A stretch of DNA of 36,597 nucleotides from an uncultured Hyphomicrobiales bacterium. Lineage in GTDB: Bacteria; Pseudomonadota; Alphaproteobacteria; Rhizobiales; Hyphomicrobiaceae. The notes below the pieces were generated by a model. It saw only the letters and a list, made by a program, of their open reading frames with translations, ran no database searches and was not told where the DNA came from. This document shows positions 1 through 7,416 of this stretch, in pieces. The position numbers were made by a program, and so were the translations under genes. Every line of letters begins with the position of its first letter. Position 1 is the stretch's first letter. Location of the stretch: positions 1 to 36,597 of the forward strand of contig CADEEC010000012.1 in assembly GCA_902826255.1 (NCBI GenBank), read 5' to 3'.

Positions 1-104
1 GCATACTCGTCGACGAGCTCGATGCCGTGACACGTCGAGACGCTAGGGCGCTTGTCAGCGACCGGCGGCAGCTGGCGGGAGATGGGGCGGATCGGACCGT
101 GCAT
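1..104 (-). CDS. S9 family peptidase (oligopeptidase B-like), N-terminal fragment
   Basis: The minus strand opens with ATG at 104 and runs off the left edge, giving about 34 residues. After a short leader the translation reads PPVADKRPSV, then HGIELVDEY, which matches the start of the prolyl-oligopeptidase/protease II (PtrB) family, where a PPxAxKxP segment precedes H-G-x3-x-D-x-Y-x-W-L-R. These are cytosolic serine peptidases that cleave short peptides. An AAGGA ribosome-binding site lies about 9 nt upstream of the ATG. The beta-propeller and catalytic domains are outside the window, so the subfamily cannot be decided. It is divergent from mucR across a roughly 700-bp gap. Confidence 0.6.
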   Translation of the reverse strand, partial: MHGPIRPISRQLPPVADKRPSVSTCHGIELVDEY

Positions 105-804
105 TTGTTTTTTTCCTTTGTTTTTGCCTTCTGAAGTCGCACTCCGGGCTTCGGCTTCAACTGCGCTATGCAAGTAGAAACCCGGCAAGTCGTAAGCGGC
201 AGTCGATGTCAGGTGTCGGGTTCAACCCGCGGCGCGCGGCAGCTTCGGCGGCGCCGGCGCGTCGTGCATATAGCTTTCGATGCTGCGCGCATTGAGCTGC
301 GCGATGTCGCGACAGGCACGATGTTCGAAATGGATACGCTCGGGAACATGATTGGGTCTCTGTAACTCCCCCGAACCTAGTTTGGGGGGACGGCTCCATT
401 ATGGCGCCCCCAAGACGTTAGGTGGTTTTCAAGTTCTCGTGTTCTTGTGTTGCACGTGCTTCTGTATGTAAAGGCTACGGTGCCCCAGGTTTTGCAAGCG
501 CCATTCCATAATATTGGTGCCGAATGCCGCCCGACTATACAAATAGTGATTACGATGAACGCAGTGATGTGCCGAATTTCATGCTCAACTCGGCAGCGGG
601 AAGCTTAATCTATATTGTAAATAACAGTTGATGGCTGTAGACATGAAATGTAGCTTCGGCCACCTGAAATCTCCCCGCGCACCGGCACGCTCGAGGCAAG
701 TGCACCGGGGTGGCGGTTAGTATCGGCGCACCAGGTGCGGCTGAGGCCATCAGTAGAGTTGGGTTACCGCAGCCATGACATCCAGCCCCCTAGGGGAGAG
801 CACT
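105..804. other. Long intergenic region upstream of mucR
   Basis: About 700 bp lie between the divergent S9 peptidase and mucR starts. The left part (about 168-365) is GC-rich and can be read as a 65-codon open frame, but it lacks the codon bias of neighbouring genes and resembles no family I know. A strong hairpin follows at 367-390. From about 420 to 650 the base composition is clearly more AT-rich than the rest of the window, with runs such as CTATATTGTAAATAA near 611-626. MucR/Ros proteins are known to bind AT-rich targets with T-A steps and often repress their own gene, so this is a plausible autoregulatory region. I cannot place the promoter. Confidence 0.5.
367..390. other. Hairpin in the intergenic gap
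   Basis: CCCCCGAA at 368-375 pairs with TTTGGGGG at 381-388 (one G-T pair) around the loop CCTAG. It has no following T-run on either strand, so it is not a classical terminator. It could be part of a small RNA or the end of a decayed transcript. Confidence 0.3.
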
Positions 805-1212
805 ATGGACCAAGCCAACAAGACTGACCTGGTCTCACTGACGGCTGGGATCATTAGTGCATACGTCAGCAACAACTCTGTCGGTGCCTCGGAACTCCCT
901 GGAATCATTACGGATGTTCACGAGGCTCTGAGCCGGGTGTCGCAGCGGGTCGGCGGTGGTGAGCGCGAAGAATTGAAACCTGCGGTTGCGCTCAAGAAAT
1001 CGGTCACACCGGACTACATCGTCTGCCTCGAGGACGGGAAGAAGTTCAAATCCCTGAAGCGGCACTTGCGCACCCACTACAACTTGTCGCCGGAAGAATA
1101 CCGCGAGAAGTGGGGCCTGCCGCACGACTACCCGATGGTGGCGCCGAACTATGCCGCCGCCCGCTCCAACCTTGCCAAGCAGATGGGCCTCGGCACCCGC
1201 AAGGAAAAGTAG
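805..1212 (+). CDS. mucR: MucR/Ros family zinc-finger transcriptional regulator
   Basis: A 135-residue protein of the MucR/Ros family, which in Rhizobiales regulates exopolysaccharide, motility and cell-cycle or virulence genes by binding AT-rich DNA and oligomerising. The N-terminal half (about 1-60) is the oligomerisation region. The prokaryotic zinc finger lies at about 71-105: C74-x2-D77, then H87-x3-H91 in the stretch [19 protein letters not shown]. The second classical Cys is replaced by Asp, which is known for other MucR-type proteins. The start at 805 is chosen because GGGGAG sits about 8 nt upstream; an in-frame ATG at 775 adds ten residues without such a site. It converges with the small membrane protein gene, leaving 3 nt between stops. 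Confidence 0.93.
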   Translation: MDQANKTDLVSLTAGIISAYVSNNSVGASELPGIITDVHEALSRVSQRVGGGEREELKPAVALKKSVTPDYIVCLEDGKKFKSLKRHLRTHYNLSPEEYREKWGLPHDYPMVAPNYAAARSNLAKQMGLGTRKEK

Positions 1213-1223
1213 GCGCTAGCGCC
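1212..1223 (-). terminator. Short palindrome between convergent genes, possible terminator
   Basis: The perfect 12-nt palindrome GGCGCTAGCGCC spans the junction of the mucR stop and the stop of the convergent membrane protein. Read on the minus strand it is followed closely by a TTTT run (TACTTTTCC). The stem is only 4-5 bp if it loops, so the call is weak. Confidence 0.3.
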
Positions 1224-1554
1224 AGAAGGTGCCGACCGCGATCAGGGCGAGGCCGGCGACGGCAAGTACCACGGCCACGACGGCCAGCACCTGCGAGATG
1301 AAGTGCCCGGCAGCCGTGCCTGCGGCTTTGGTCGCGCGGCCCGTCCAATTCGGCTGATTGCGGATCTCGTTGAACTTGTTCTCGAGTTCGGTTGGGTTCT
1401 CAGCCGTGCGCTTGCCGCGCGCCAGCGTCCAGGCCGAGTCGATGGCCGCATCCTTCAGGTCGTAACGTGCGGTGCGCCAGCGGATGACGGCGCCGAGCAC
1501 GATCAGCAGCAGGCCTGACAGCACGAGCCAGCCTTGCGTGGTCATCTGTTTCAT
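1216..1554 (-). CDS. Small two-helix membrane protein, hypothetical
   Basis: A 112-residue protein with a hydrophobic helix near residues 8-25 ([17 protein letters not shown]), a polar middle containing [16 protein letters not shown], and a second hydrophobic segment near the C-terminus ([20 protein letters not shown]). It is probably an inner-membrane protein with a cytoplasmic or periplasmic loop of about 60 residues. I do not recognise the family. A downstream ATG at 1545 has the better ribosome-binding site (GGGA, 8 nt upstream) and may be the true start, giving 109 residues. The frame stays open upstream to 1716, but that extension is arginine/proline-rich and overlaps the start of ruvC on the other strand, so it was not used. 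Confidence 0.65.
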   Translation of the reverse strand: MKQMTTQGWLVLSGLLLIVLGAVIRWRTARYDLKDAAIDSAWTLARGKRTAENPTELENKFNEIRNQPNWTGRATKAAGTAAGHFISQVLAVVAVVLAVAGLALIAVGTFWR

Positions 1555-1651
1555 CCCGGCCGTTGGGTACAACCACGGCAGCATGCTGGCGGGGGACCGG
1601 CGTGGCAAGCCGGCTACGCGGGCAATCGGCGGGAGCGTGCTATCAGGGGCC

Positions 1652-2173
1652 ATGCGCGCAACGGCGATTCGCATCATCGGTATCGATCCCGGGCTTCGGC
1701 GCACGGGCTGGGGCATCGTGGAATCGGACGGTGTGCGATTGACTTACGTTGCCAGCGGTCTCCTGACCTCCAACAGCGAAGAGGCTCTCGCCTATCGCCT
1801 GCGTGAGCTCTACGAGGGCTTGTGCGGGGTGCTCGCAAGCTTCAAGCCGCAAGAGGCGGCGATCGAAGAAACCTTCGTCAATAAGGACGCCCGCTCCACG
1901 CTCAAGTTGGGCCAGGCGCGCGGCATGGCCTTGCTGGCACCGGCGCAGCGCGGGTTGCGGGTGGCGGAGTACGCCCCCAACCTCGTCAAGAAGGCCGTCA
2001 CAGGCACCGGCCACGCCGAGAAGCGCCAGATCCAGGCCATGATCGGCTTCCTGCTGCCGAAGGCGAGCTTCGACAGCGCCGACGAGGCGGATGCCCTGGC
2101 GATCGCCATCTGTCACGCCAGCTATCGCACGAGCCCGCAGGCCGTGGCCGCGCGCGCCGGGGCGGGCCTGTGA
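1652..2173 (+). CDS. ruvC: Crossover junction endodeoxyribonuclease RuvC
   Basis: RuvC resolves Holliday junctions with RuvAB during recombinational repair. The 173-residue length fits the family. Catalytic acidic residues are visible: D12 in IIGIDPG, E72 in [12 protein letters not shown], and D144 and D147 in [14 protein letters not shown]. The GQARG segment and the KRQIQ region also match. The open frame extends upstream to 1472, but the family begins at the ATG at 1652, just before IRIIGIDPG. The gene overlaps ruvA by 4 nt (GTGA), so the two are translationally coupled. ruvB, which often follows in other bacteria, is not in this window. Confidence 0.97.
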   Translation: MRATAIRIIGIDPGLRRTGWGIVESDGVRLTYVASGLLTSNSEEALAYRLRELYEGLCGVLASFKPQEAAIEETFVNKDARSTLKLGQARGMALLAPAQRGLRVAEYAPNLVKKAVTGTGHAEKRQIQAMIGFLLPKASFDSADEADALAIAICHASYRTSPQAVAARAGAGL

Positions 2174-2784
2174 TCGGCAAGCTCAAAGGGCTGGTGGATG
2201 CGGTCGGCGAGGGCCACGTCATCGTCGATGTCAACGGCGTCGGCTATGAGGTGCAGGCCTCTACGCGCACCTTGCGCACGCTGGCGCTTGGCCAGCAGGT
2301 GTCGCTGTCGATCGAGACGCACGTGCGCGAGGATGCCATCCGCCTGTACGGTTTCACGAGCGAACTGGAGCGCGCCTGGTTCCGCATCTTGCAGACGATC
2401 CAGGGCGTCGGCTCGAAGGTGGCGCTCGCCGTGCTGGGGACGCTGTCGCCGCAGGAGCTTGCCAATGCCATCGCCCTGCAGAACTGGGCCGCCGTCGAGC
2501 AGTCCCAGGGCGTCGGCAAGAAGCTCGCCCAGCGCATCGTCGCGGAACTAAGGGATAAGGCGCCGGCGCTATCTGTCGCTGGCCTCTCGGTTCCGCAGGC
2601 GACGAAGGCGGGCTCTGCGGCGCCAGCCAACGATGCGGTCGCGGAAGCCATATCGGCGCTCACAAATCTGGGTTATCAACCGGCGCAAGCCAGCCAGGCG
2701 GTGGCGGCGGCGCTGCAGGACCTTGGCGACGACGCAGATACGCCGCGGCTGATCCGCGCGGGCCTAAAGGAACTGGCGCGCTAG
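2170..2784 (+). CDS. ruvA: Holliday junction branch migration protein RuvA
   Basis: RuvA forms tetramers that bind four-way junctions and load the RuvB motor. The 204-residue protein begins [10 protein letters not shown] (OB-fold domain I) from a GTG start overlapping the ruvC stop. Domain II carries two helix-hairpin-helix motifs, [13 protein letters not shown] (about 78-90) and [18 protein letters not shown] (about 113-130). Domain III, the RuvB-contacting C-terminal helices, is at about 157-203 ([19 protein letters not shown]). All expected domains are present and intact. A permease gene follows instead of ruvB. Confidence 0.97.
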   Translation: MIGKLKGLVDAVGEGHVIVDVNGVGYEVQASTRTLRTLALGQQVSLSIETHVREDAIRLYGFTSELERAWFRILQTIQGVGSKVALAVLGTLSPQELANAIALQNWAAVEQSQGVGKKLAQRIVAELRDKAPALSVAGLSVPQATKAGSAAPANDAVAEAISALTNLGYQPAQASQAVAAALQDLGDDADTPRLIRAGLKELAR

Positions 2785-2794
2785 ACACCGGCCT

Positions 2795-2821
2795 GCCGCA
2801 AACGGGCCTATACCCGTCGGC
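2795..2821 (+). terminator. Hairpin after ruvA
   Basis: GCCG (2795-2798) and ACGGG (2802-2806) pair with CCCGT (2813-2817) and CGGC (2818-2821), with a 3-nt bulge and a 6-nt loop. It lies between the ruvA stop and the permease start. No T-run follows, so it may only attenuate read-through or be part of the permease leader. Confidence 0.28.
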
Positions 2822-2842
2822 GACCCAGAACACGTCGAGCAC

Positions 2843-3760
2843 ATGCAGATTTACCTGCCCATTGCGGAGCTTTCGCTCAACGTCTTCCTGCTTCTCAGCA
2901 TGGGCTTTGCCATCGGCTTCCTGTCAGGGATGTTCGGCATCGGCGGCGGGTTCATCCTTACGCCGATGCTCATTTTCCTTGGGGTGCCGCCGGCCGTTGC
3001 GGTCGGCACGGGGGCCAGTCAGGTGGTGGCCGCATCCGTCTCGAGCGCGACCGGCCATTGGCGGCGCAACAACGTCGACCTGCAGATGGGGGCGGTGCTC
3101 ATCATCGGTGGGTTCGCGGGCGCTGCGATCGGTGTGCAGCTGCTCGGGTATTTGAGGGCGCTCGGCCAACTCGAGCTGATCGTGACGCTGGCCTACGTCG
3201 TCCTGCTCGGCGTGGTGGGCGGGCTGATGCTGGTGGAAAGCCTGCGCGCCATGCGGGCCTCTCCGACCAAGGCCGGCGCCTACAGCCGCCGCGGCGGCCA
3301 ACACACGTGGATCGAAGGGTTGCCGCTCAAGCGGCGGTTCCGTCACTCGCGCATCTACGCCAGCATCATTCCGTTCATCGCCATAGGCGCCGTGATCGGC
3401 CTGCTGACCGGCATCATGGGTGTCGGCGGCGGCTTCCTGCTGGTGCCGGCGCTGATCTACCTGCTGCGCATCCCGACGCGGCTGGTGATCGGCACCTCGA
3501 CCTTCCAGATCGTGTGCGTCGCGGCCTTTGCGACGATCCTGCAGGCCGCACTCAATCAAACCATCGACCTTGCGCTCGCTGTGCCGCTCATGGCCGGCAG
3601 CGTGATCGGTGCCCAGTTCGGAGTGGGCTATTCGGACCGCTTCAAGGCGGAGCAGTTGCGGGCTTTGCTCGCGCTGATCGTGGTCGCCGTCGCGATCCGC
3701 ATGGCGTTTGGCCTTGTGATCCCGCCGACAGATATTTTCAGCTTCGAGGATTTGAACTGA
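2843..3760 (+). CDS. TauE/SafE (TSUP) family sulfite/organosulfur exporter or permease
   Basis: A 305-residue polytopic membrane protein with about eight hydrophobic segments. It shows the internal duplication of the TSUP family: GMFGIGGGFILTPMLIFLG near residue 30 and GIMGVGGGFLLVPALIYLL near 193, each followed by a V-x-G-T-(G/S) stretch (VAVGTGASQ and LVIGTSTFQ). A charged cytoplasmic loop of about 40 residues (RAMRASPTKAG to LKRRFRHSR) separates the halves. Known members move sulfite, sulfoacetate or related anions, but substrate cannot be read from sequence. The last 133 nt are overlapped by a convergent open frame. Confidence 0.9.
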   Translation: MQIYLPIAELSLNVFLLLSMGFAIGFLSGMFGIGGGFILTPMLIFLGVPPAVAVGTGASQVVAASVSSATGHWRRNNVDLQMGAVLIIGGFAGAAIGVQLLGYLRALGQLELIVTLAYVVLLGVVGGLMLVESLRAMRASPTKAGAYSRRGGQHTWIEGLPLKRRFRHSRIYASIIPFIAIGAVIGLLTGIMGVGGGFLLVPALIYLLRIPTRLVIGTSTFQIVCVAAFATILQAALNQTIDLALAVPLMAGSVIGAQFGVGYSDRFKAEQLRALLALIVVAVAIRMAFGLVIPPTDIFSFEDLN

Positions 3761-4065
3761 GGCGCGCTCGCCTGGCGTTGCAGATTGCGGCTCGCGGCAA
3801 GCTCCAGCCGATATATGCGGAGCAGGGCACTGTGCCTCGCAAGGTCGTAGGTCCAGTGCCCTGCGATCCCGCGGCAGCGCTCGGCGCGCAGGGCCCGCGC
3901 GAGCTTTGCGATGATGAGCTGTCGCCCGACCAGGCTTTCATCCGCAATCTCATGCGGCCACAGCGGCAGTACCCGGGGTAGCTCCGCCTGCCTGTCATAG
4001 ATGTGTGATGCGTGCTGTTTGCCCTTTGCCTGGGCGGATCGTCGTGTCTGGTAGCTGTTGGGCAT
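3628..4065 (-). CDS. Hypothetical protein, Hyphomicrobiales-type
   Basis: A 145-residue protein. Its central part (about residues 25-90) contains LPLWPHEIADES, LVGRQLIIAKLARALRAER and AGHWTYDLARHSALLR, a pattern I associate with small uncharacterised alphaproteobacterial proteins; no function is known to me. The ATG at 4065 is preferred because GGAG lies about 6 nt upstream; a GTG at 4098 is also in frame. The last 40-45 residues are antisense to the end of the permease gene and look like low-information sequence, so the original stop may have been lost and the protein extended. There are no membrane segments or a signal peptide. Confidence 0.62.
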   Translation of the reverse strand: MPNSYQTRRSAQAKGKQHASHIYDRQAELPRVLPLWPHEIADESLVGRQLIIAKLARALRAERCRGIAGHWTYDLARHSALLRIYRLELAASRNLQRQASAPQFKSSKLKISVGGITRPNAMRIATATTISASKARNCSALKRSE

Positions 4066-4260
4066 TGATGCTCCGATGTCTGAGACGAAGCATCTCACGC
4101 GCTCGAGGGGGCGGGGATAGCGATCACGCGGGTGCCGGTGCGGATCGCGGTGCGCTTATCCCCGCGGTTCACCACTCCGATAGGGTGTGCTGGCAAAAGG
4201 CAGCCTGCTGATGGAATGTCTCCCGGCTGCCGCATGCAACGTCGACGTCAACAGTGATGG

Positions 4261-4647
4261 ATGATCTCGATGTCTGTCAGCGCGCATGCAAGCCATGGCC
4301 GCCTCGCGCGGCCCTTCATCGCCCTCCGGCATTTCCCCAACGATCAACACCTGCGGCGCTTGCTGGAGCAGGCGGTGGCACCCGCCTTCGATGTGGGACG
4401 GTCCGAGCTTTGGACCGACACGCGCGGCGGGCCGGTCGCGGCGCTTGCCCGGCAGGCTGCCATGTACCTTGCGCATGTGCGCGGCGGCTTGTCTTACACG
4501 GAAACCGGCAGGCTGTTCGCACGCGACCGCACTACGGTCGCGCATGCGTGCTGCGTGATCGAGGACCGCAGGGACAATGCCGTGTTCGACCGGACCATCG
4601 ATCTCCTCGAAGGCGCGCTCTCCATGGGCCAGCCGGCCCAATGGTGA
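4261..4647 (+). CDS. DnaA C-terminal-domain-like DNA-binding protein
   Basis: A 128-residue protein made of a short leader and a domain IV of the replication initiator DnaA, without the AAA+ ATPase domain. The signature is LSYTETGRLFARDRTTVAHACCVIED (about residues 77-102), which aligns with the DnaA stretch G-R-D-H-T-T-V-x-H-A-C-x-x-I that contacts the DnaA box. It may bind DnaA-box-like DNA as a regulator; it cannot hydrolyse ATP. Starts at 4261 or 4270 are both possible and neither has a strong ribosome-binding site. Its stop overlaps the start of the DUF6456 gene by 7 nt, suggesting a coupled pair. Confidence 0.82.
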   Translation: MISMSVSAHASHGRLARPFIALRHFPNDQHLRRLLEQAVAPAFDVGRSELWTDTRGGPVAALARQAAMYLAHVRGGLSYTETGRLFARDRTTVAHACCVIEDRRDNAVFDRTIDLLEGALSMGQPAQW

Positions 4648-5480
4648 AAGCGAAACGCCGCAAGCGCGCGGCCCTCGGCGCGGAAATTCTGGCTCTGCTT
4701 GCGGTGCTTGCCCGCAAGGATGCCTATGCCAGCCTGCCGGGGGCGACGGCGTCCGGTCAGGACATGCTTGCCGTATTTGTCGCGCGTCGCGGCAAAGAGG
4801 CACCTGTTGCCCAAGCCCGGCGTGCCGTCGTCGCTCAGGCGCTGCGCGACGGGCTGGTCGAGGCCGACGCCACGGCAGAGCGCCTCCGCATCGCCGATGC
4901 GGGCGTGCAGCTCCTCCGCACGGCCAAGCGCAAGGCGGCCAAGGCCAGCCGTGCAACGGCTGCTGCCATCGCCCGGGGCCGTGACGCGCGCGATGAGGGG
5001 CCGCTCGCCTGGCTGCGCCGGCGCAAGAACAGGTACGGCGAGCCCTTCATGTCGGAGGCGCAGATCAGTGCGGCCGAACGGCTGGCCCACGATCACTGGC
5101 GCGGCGGCATGTCTCCGCGCGTGACGGCAAACTGGTCGGCTCTGGCTCCGCGCGATCGCACACCACGCGCTACGCCCGGGTTCGGCGTCGAGATGAGCGA
5201 CGCGATGCTGTCGGCACGGCAGCGCCTGTTCGCGGCGCTCGATGCCGTCGGACCCGAGCTCGGGTCCATCGTGGTGGAGGTGTGCTGCAATGGATGCGGC
5301 CTGGAGACGATCGAGGCGGTGGCCGGCTGGCCACCGCGCACGGCCCGGGTCGTGCTGGGGCTGGCGCTGACCAAACTTGCCCGGCACTACGGCCTGCTGC
5401 CGCCTGAACGCCCGGCGGCCCAGCGGCTGAGGCGCTGGGGGGACGAAAGCTACCGGCCGACGCTGGCAGCGTGGAGCTAG
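4641..5480 (+). CDS. DUF6456 domain-containing protein
   Basis: A 279-residue protein. The N-terminal 100 residues are Lys/Arg/Ala-rich and helical (winged-helix-like ALLAVLARKDAYASLPG, then AKRKAAKASRATAAA). The C-terminal domain (about 105-265) has the conserved DUF6456 pattern: PLAWLRRRKNRYGEPFMSEAQ, AAERLAHDH, MSPRVTANWS, LSARQRLFAALDAVGPEL, CCNGCGLETIE and KLARHYGL. The repeated basic helices and the final GWPPRTARVVLGLALTKLARHYG stretch resemble a sigma-like helix-turn-helix, so a DNA-binding role is plausible but not shown. ATG at 4641 overlaps the DnaA-C-like gene. The stop overlaps that of convergent sufE by 3-4 nt. Confidence 0.83.
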   Translation: MVKAKRRKRAALGAEILALLAVLARKDAYASLPGATASGQDMLAVFVARRGKEAPVAQARRAVVAQALRDGLVEADATAERLRIADAGVQLLRTAKRKAAKASRATAAAIARGRDARDEGPLAWLRRRKNRYGEPFMSEAQISAAERLAHDHWRGGMSPRVTANWSALAPRDRTPRATPGFGVEMSDAMLSARQRLFAALDAVGPELGSIVVEVCCNGCGLETIEAVAGWPPRTARVVLGLALTKLARHYGLLPPERPAAQRLRRWGDESYRPTLAAWS

Positions 5481-5902
5481 CCGCCGGCAGCCGCCTCCGC
5501 GTCCCTGCGGATGCGCTCGACCATGGAGAAGAAGCCGTTGGAGCGCTGCGGTGTCAGGTGCTCGGAAAGGCCGAGCTCGGCAAACAGCGCGCGCGCATCG
5601 CCTTTCAAAATCTCGCCGGGTGCCCTGTCGTTGAACAGCGCGAACAGCACGGCGATCAACCCGCGCACGATGTGGGCATCGCTGTCGCCCTGGAAATGCA
5701 GGGTCGGTGCGCCGCCTGCAGCTTCGCGCTTCATGTCGCTCGACAGCCAGACCTGGCTGGCGCAGCCGCGCACCTTGTTGGCCTCCGTGCGCAGGGCGTC
5801 GGGCAGCGGCGGCAGCTCGCGCCCGAGCTCGATCAGGTACCGGTAGCGGTCCTCCCAGTCATCGAGCATGGCAAAGTCGGCGCGGATGTTCTCGATCGTC
5901 AT
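5477..5902 (-). CDS. sufE: SufE family sulfur acceptor protein
   Basis: SufE accepts persulfide sulfur from the cysteine desulfurase SufS and passes it to the SufBCD scaffold in iron-sulfur cluster assembly. The 141-residue protein has the family pattern: DDWEDRYRYLIELGRELPPLP near the N-terminus, NKVRGCASQVWL with the acceptor Cys at position 47, then HFQGDSDAHIVRGLIAVL and the C-terminal LTPQRSNGFFSMVERIR. The start at 5902 (MTIENIRADF) is chosen by homology; the frame is open to 5965. No suf genes are adjacent. Confidence 0.93.
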   Translation of the reverse strand: MTIENIRADFAMLDDWEDRYRYLIELGRELPPLPDALRTEANKVRGCASQVWLSSDMKREAAGGAPTLHFQGDSDAHIVRGLIAVLFALFNDRAPGEILKGDARALFAELGLSEHLTPQRSNGFFSMVERIRRDAEAAAGG

Positions 5903-6020
5903 GCGGGCTGCCAGGGTGGTGCGCACGGCGGCGCTGAAGACCGCCACCTGATGGTGCGATCCCACCTACCCATATGGTCCCCGGGGCCCCCAACGCAAGC
6001 GGCGAGGCCCGCGTTTTGCC

Positions 6021-6398
6021 TCAGGTGCCGGCCGTGTCCGAGAGCGGGCCACGCCAGGCGGGCTGCAGATCGGCGGCCGACAGCGTGCCACGCGTGCCGA
6101 CGGGGTCGCTCAGGCTGGCCTTCTGCCGCAGCGGGGGCGTTGACGGCTCCGGCTCGTTGCTGCGCGCACCCGAGGTGATCAGGTCGCCCAGCAGCCGAAC
6201 GCCGAACTCGGCCTTCTTGAGGAAGCTCGCCCACGCCTGGGCGCCCAGCTCGCAGGTGCGCGCGTTGCGGTCGCAGAACGTGCTCGCACGCTCCACCGCC
6301 GACACCGCGGTGTTGTAGACCCTGGCCTGCTGCTGCTGATCCGTCGGCAGCAGCATGACGATGACGCCAAGCCAGAATGCCAGTCTGATGAAGAACAT
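6021..6398 (-). CDS. DUF5330 domain-containing protein
   Basis: A 125-residue protein starting with a hydrophobic helix (FFIRLAFWLGVIVMLLPTD, residues 2-20), likely a membrane anchor or uncleaved signal. The DUF5330 core follows: VYNTAVSAVERASTFCDRNARTCELGAQAWASFLKKAEFGVRLLGDLI, with two Cys (C42 and C49) that could form a disulfide in the periplasm. The tail is Pro/Ser/Thr-rich. Function is unknown; the family is typical of Rhizobiales. It is divergent from the peptidoglycan-binding protein gene. Confidence 0.82.
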   Translation of the reverse strand: MFFIRLAFWLGVIVMLLPTDQQQQARVYNTAVSAVERASTFCDRNARTCELGAQAWASFLKKAEFGVRLLGDLITSGARSNEPEPSTPPLRQKASLSDPVGTRGTLSAADLQPAWRGPLSDTAGT

Positions 6399-6589
6399 GA
6401 CCGATACCCTGTTCGTGCCGCGTGTTTCTTTCCCACGGCTGCACTAGCCCTAACGCATAAAGCTGTAGATCGCGCAAAGCGGGTGGGCGCGATGCATCTC
6501 AAAATTGCTTCGAATTTTATGGAAGCGGATCACGTCTCGGAAACGTGGGCACTTTCCTGGCGCCACATTCGTGCAGACGGGCTCCAGGG

Positions 6590-6605
6590 CTAACAACTCC
6601 TTAAG
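6590..6605 (+). promoter_or_regulatory. CtrA-like box (CTAA-N7-TTAA)
   Basis: CTAA at 6590-6593, seven bases, TTAA at 6601-6604. This is one mismatch from the CtrA consensus TTAA-N7-TTAA. It is about 57 nt upstream of the peptidoglycan-binding protein start and lies in the divergent region shared with the DUF5330 gene. The phosphorylated response regulator CtrA controls cell-cycle genes in alphaproteobacteria. Confidence 0.4.
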
Positions 6606-6661
6606 ACGCCGTTGCCGATAATGGGCCCGATCCAGGCCCCGATTAAGCACACGAGGATCAG

Positions 6662-7366
6662 ATGACACCGCGGCTGGCCCGCATCGCATTCGCCGGTTTT
6701 GCCGTGCTCGCGGGCGCCGTGACCTACAACGCGCTCTATCGCCAGGATTCGGCGCCGGTCCGGGCGGTAGTGCCGGACGAAGCAGTGAAACCTCCCTCTG
6801 CGCGAAAGGACCGTGCTGACAAAGCGCCGGCCGCCAAAACCAAGCCGCAACCCGATCCTGCCAAGCGCAGCGCGGTGCCGGCGGCGAAGGCCGGTGACGT
6901 TGCCGCTGCACCGCCGGAGAAGGTGAGCCCGGATACCGTGAAGGCCATACAACGCGAGCTGCGGCAGCGGGGCTTCGGCGCGTTAGAGGCTGACGGCACG
7001 GTGAAGCCGGTGACGCGCGCGGCCATCATGGCCTTCGAGGACGCCAATCGCCTTCCCCTGAAGGGCGAGGTCAGCGAGGAGCTGCTGAAGTACCTGCTGT
7101 TCGGCGTCCCGCCGACGGCCCAATCGGGTGCCGGGGAGGTGCGCTCGCCGCACGCGGAGGCGCTCGTCAAGCAAGTGCAAAGGCAACTCGCGGAGCGCGG
7201 CTATCGCGCCGGCACCGCCGATGGCCGCCTTACGCCGGCAACGGCCGCCGCCATCCGCCAATTCGAGGTGGACGAAGGCTTGCCGCCCAAAGGCCGCATC
7301 TCGGCGGAGGTGGTTGCCCGCCTGCACGCCCGTGTGCCTGGGCCAATGGTCAACGCCGGCCGCTGA
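6662..7366 (+). CDS. Membrane-anchored protein with two peptidoglycan-binding domains
   Basis: A 234-residue protein with an N-terminal hydrophobic helix (RIAFAGFAVLAGAVTYNALY, about 6-25), a Lys/Ala/Pro-rich linker (about 38-85), and two PG_binding_1 three-helix domains. The first (about 88-148) reads VKAIQRELRQRGFGALEADGTVKPVTRAAIMAFE; the second (about 165-226) reads VKQVQRQLAERGYRAGTADGRLTPATAAAIRQFE. These domains bind cell-wall peptides. No catalytic domain is attached, so it is probably a periplasmic wall-binding or scaffolding protein. GAGGA lies 4 nt before the ATG. A CtrA-like box upstream suggests cell-cycle control. Confidence 0.88.
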   Translation: MTPRLARIAFAGFAVLAGAVTYNALYRQDSAPVRAVVPDEAVKPPSARKDRADKAPAAKTKPQPDPAKRSAVPAAKAGDVAAAPPEKVSPDTVKAIQRELRQRGFGALEADGTVKPVTRAAIMAFEDANRLPLKGEVSEELLKYLLFGVPPTAQSGAGEVRSPHAEALVKQVQRQLAERGYRAGTADGRLTPATAAAIRQFEVDEGLPPKGRISAEVVARLHARVPGPMVNAGR

Positions 7367-7416
7367 CGCCGCCTGCAAGGGCTTGTTCCGCCATATCGCG
7401 TGCTTAGAGTGACCGC

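Noticed and set aside
168-365. 65-codon open frame in the gap before mucR
   Set aside because: Its codon use is unlike the neighbouring genes, it has no ribosome-binding site, and its arginine-rich translation matches no family I know.
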